A DNA stretch of 64,000 nt from Mycobacterium conspicuum (lineage in GTDB: Bacteria > Actinomycetota > Actinomycetes > Mycobacteriales > Mycobacteriaceae): NCBI RefSeq assembly GCF_010730195.1, contig NZ_AP022613.1:744001-808000 (forward strand), given 5' to 3'. Positions 61,980 to 64,000 of the stretch are shown one piece after another; the stretch's first letter is position 1, and every line of letters starts with the position of its first letter. The notes beneath the pieces were generated by a model. It was given only the letters and a program-made list of their open reading frames with translations, was not told the DNA's origin and did no database searches. A program made the translations under genes and the position numbers.

Positions 61980-64000
61980 TCAGCGCTTGAGCCGCAGGCG
62001 CCACCGCACGATGACGGCATAGGCCACCGTCAGCGCGCACAGCATCGCCATGTCGACCAGCCACGCGCCCGTCGTGTGCGCCCAGTGGCTGTCCTGGGGG
62101 AGCAGCGCACCGGGCACCAGCGCCCGCAGGTCCACCGTGGACGCCGACGCCGCGTAGCCCCACCGCGACGGCACCGCCCAGGACAGCTGGTCGAGGAAGA
62201 TCCGTCCGGTCACCGGGATCAGGCCGCCGGCGAGCACCAGCTGCAGCATCAGCGAGACCACCAGCAGCGGCATGATCTGCTCGCTGGTGCGCGCGATCGA
62301 TGACAGCAGCAACCCGAGGACCGCCGAGGCCACGCACGTCGCGGCAACGGTGACGAACAGCTCGAAGGTCGGATTACCCACCAGCACAACGCTTTCGGTG
62401 GGCGCGCCCTTGCCGAGGACCACGATGACGGTGGTGATCGCCGCCTGCAGGCTGGCGAACACGCACAGCACCATGATCTTGGCGCTCAGGTAGGCCCCGG
62501 TGGACAGGCCGACCGCCTGTTCGCGCCGGAAGATCGGGCGCTCGCCGATCAGGTCGCGGATCGTCAGCGCGGTGCCCATGAACACCGCGGCGATCGACAG
62601 CAGCGTCAAGATCTGCGCCGCCTCGTCGGGCGTGGCACTGTTCGGCGCGCCGACCCCGAACCCGGTGTTGCCGGGAACCGTCAGCGCCAGGCCGCCCATG
62701 ATGAACGGCAACAACGCCAGGAAAACGAAGTAGGCGCGATCGGCGACGACCAGTCGGACCTGGCGCCGCGCGATCGTGGAGAACTGGCGGCTCCTGCTGG
62801 TGCGCGCCGGGGCGCCGAGGTCGGCGGGTCTGGATTCGGCGCGAGCCGGTCCCGACGATCCGGGCCGGTTGCGGGCCAGAAAGCGGCGGTTGGCTTCGTC
62901 GGGGTCGGCGCCCACCTTGGCGAAGATGTGCGCCCAGTTGGTGGTGCCCATCGCCTCGCCGATCTGGCCGGGCGGGCCCAGAAACGCCGTCTTGCCACCG
63001 GGCGCCATCAGCAGCACCTGATCGCAGATATCCAGGTAGGTCAGCGAGTGCGTCACCACCAACACCACCCGACCGGCGTCGGCCAGCTGCCGCAGCATCG
63101 TCATGACCTGCAGGTCCAGCGCCGGGTCCAGCCCCGAGGTGGGCTCGTCGAGGATCAGCAGCGACGGGCCGGTGAGCAGTTCGAGGGCGACCGAGGCCCG
63201 CTTGCGCTGGCCGCCGGAGAGCTGATCGACGCGGGTGTCGGCGTGTTCGGTCAGCCCCAGCTCGTCGAGCACCTGGGCCACGACGCGTTCCCGATCGGCT
63301 CGGTTGGTGTCGGGGGGCAGCCGCAGCTCGGCCGCGTAGCCCAGCGCCTGGGTGACGGTCAGCTGGCGATGCACCACGTCGTCCTGGGGAACCATCCCGA
63401 TCCTGGTGCGCAGCGACGCGTACTGGGTGTGGATGTCGTGGCCCTCGAAGGTCACCGAGCCGGAGCTGGGGCTGGCGTATCCGGCGATCAGCCGCGACAG
63501 CGTGGTCTTGCCGGCGCCGGACCCGCCGATGATGGCGGTCACCGTGCCGGGCCGCGCGGTCAGCGTGATGTTTTGCAGCAGCGTCTTGTCGCCGACGCTG
63601 AAGCCGACGTCGCGCACCTCCAAGCCGCCGGTACGCGTCGCCGCCTCGGCGCGGCGAACCAGTTCGCCGCCGCTGAACACCAGGTCGACGTTGCCGATCG
63701 TGACCACGTCGCCCTCGGTCAGCACGGCCGATTGCACCCGTACCCCGTTGACGAATGTGCCGTTGATGCTGTTGGAGTCGCGGATCTCGGTGCCCAGCGG
63801 CCCGGATGTGCGAGGCGCCAGATACGCGTGATGGCGCGAGGCCAGCACGTCGGCGATGACGATGTCGTTGTCGGTCGCCCGGCCGATCCGCGCCGCGCCC
63901 GCCGGTGCCCGCAGTCGCGCCCGCGGCCCGCCGACATTCAGCTTCCGGGTCTGAAACGCTGACACCGAGTCCCCCGTGGCGGGTATGACCGGGATGGCGG
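61980..64000 (-). CDS. FHA-domain ABC transporter, Rv1747-like, 5' end outside window
   Basis: 661 residues from GTG 63965; the frame stays open upstream to the window edge, so more N-terminus probably exists, such as the first FHA domain of Rv1747. Numbering from that GTG: FHA domain about 15-98 (IGRATDNDIVIADVLASRHH; SINGTFVNG), ABC domain with GGSGAGKTT (147-155), LSGGQRKRASVALELL and LLILDEPTSGLDPAL, then an ABC2-type membrane domain from about 415 with six helices. In M. tuberculosis the Rv1747 FHA domains bind phosphothreonines made by PknF. It probably exports a cell-wall lipid or glycolipid. In M. tuberculosis the gene is elsewhere, not beside the conservon. Confidence 0.92.
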   Translation of the reverse strand, partial: AIPVIPATGDSVSAFQTRKLNVGGPRARLRAPAGAARIGRATDNDIVIADVLASRHHAYLAPRTSGPLGTEIRDSNSINGTFVNGVRVQSAVLTEGDVVTIGNVDLVFSGGELVRRAEAATRTGGLEVRDVGFSVGDKTLLQNITLTARPGTVTAIIGGSGAGKTTLSRLIAGYASPSSGSVTFEGHDIHTQYASLRTRIGMVPQDDVVHRQLTVTQALGYAAELRLPPDTNRADRERVVAQVLDELGLTEHADTRVDQLSGGQRKRASVALELLTGPSLLILDEPTSGLDPALDLQVMTMLRQLADAGRVVLVVTHSLTYLDICDQVLLMAPGGKTAFLGPPGQIGEAMGTTNWAHIFAKVGADPDEANRRFLARNRPGSSGPARAESRPADLGAPARTSRSRQFSTIARRQVRLVVADRAYFVFLALLPFIMGGLALTVPGNTGFGVGAPNSATPDEAAQILTLLSIAAVFMGTALTIRDLIGERPIFRREQAVGLSTGAYLSAKIMVLCVFASLQAAITTVIVVLGKGAPTESVVLVGNPTFELFVTVAATCVASAVLGLLLSSIARTSEQIMPLLVVSLMLQLVLAGGLIPVTGRIFLDQLSWAVPSRWGYAASASTVDLRALVPGALLPQDSHWAHTTGAWLVDMAMLCALTVAYAVIVRWRLRLKR

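Overview
This window reads as chromosome of a slow-growing Mycobacterium. It is uniformly GC-rich and encodes WhiB3, SigD/RsdA, cholesterol oxidase-like ChoD, imuA'-imuB and dnaE2, AcrA1/LpqD/HtdY, a PPE protein and a very large PE_PGRS protein. Gene content and order follow the M. tuberculosis interval whiB3 (Rv3416) to Rv3362c, with several local replacements. A PE_PGRS gene argues against the M. avium complex and for the M. kansasii/M. marinum/M. tuberculosis side of the genus. The species call is inference.

Layout. 1-3.0 kb: a truncated FAD monooxygenase, a small styrene-oxide-isomerase/hydroxylaminobenzene-mutase-like membrane protein, a small exported protein, a RidA-family protein and whiB3. 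3.4-6.1 kb: the Rv3415c homologue, then sigD and its membrane anti-sigma factor rsdA, then a DUF5319 gene. 6.2-9.0 kb: guaB2-guaB3. 9.0-17.5 kb: an insert between guaB3 and choD, which are neighbours in M. tuberculosis. It holds a decayed VapBC module and a two-gene operon of a fatty-acyl-AMP ligase and a 2,054-residue MAS-like polyketide synthase. 17.8-21.8 kb: choD, the alkyl-sulfatase dioxygenase with its TetR repressor and a clear operator pair, and an exported C39-like peptidase. 21.8-24.9 kb: GH65 phosphorylase and beta-phosphoglucomutase. 25.1-29.1 kb: two methyltransferases and a 14-TM efflux pump divergent from an HxlR regulator. 29.1-33.7 kb: guaA and the SOS-controlled imuA'-imuB. 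33.7-42.7 kb: lactate 2-monooxygenase, a PPE gene, iunH, acrA1, lpqD, htdY and an amino-acid permease with a suspect start. 42.7-48.5 kb: PE_PGRS. 48.7-54.8 kb: otsB2, a WS/DGAT acyltransferase and SOS-controlled dnaE2. 54.9-57.7 kb: small redox genes and a tRNA methyltransferase. 58.0-62.0 kb: a complete conservon (cvnA-D). 62.0 kb to the edge: an FHA-ABC transporter resembling Rv1747.

How the genes work together. guaB2 and guaA give the IMP-to-GMP route, with guaB3 and iunH as purine relatives. imuA', imuB and dnaE2 form the mycobacterial mutasome, and both loci carry a LexA box. The GH65 enzyme and beta-phosphoglucomutase overlap by 4 bp and make a disaccharide phosphorolysis pathway. cvnA-D forms a histidine-kinase-like / roadblock / DUF742 / GTPase membrane signalling complex.

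The most unusual object is the MAS-like PKS. It is full length with no internal stop, yet the catalytic residues of its ketosynthase (Cys, His, His), acyltransferase (His) and dehydratase (His) are all substituted, while the enoyl reductase, ketoreductase and carrier motifs and the neighbouring FAAL look intact. Also notable are a spaced CGCAAG direct repeat shared by the promoters of two exported proteins 19 kb apart, an antitoxin next to a doubly deleted toxin, and a PE_PGRS gene whose frame switches five times in G/C runs.
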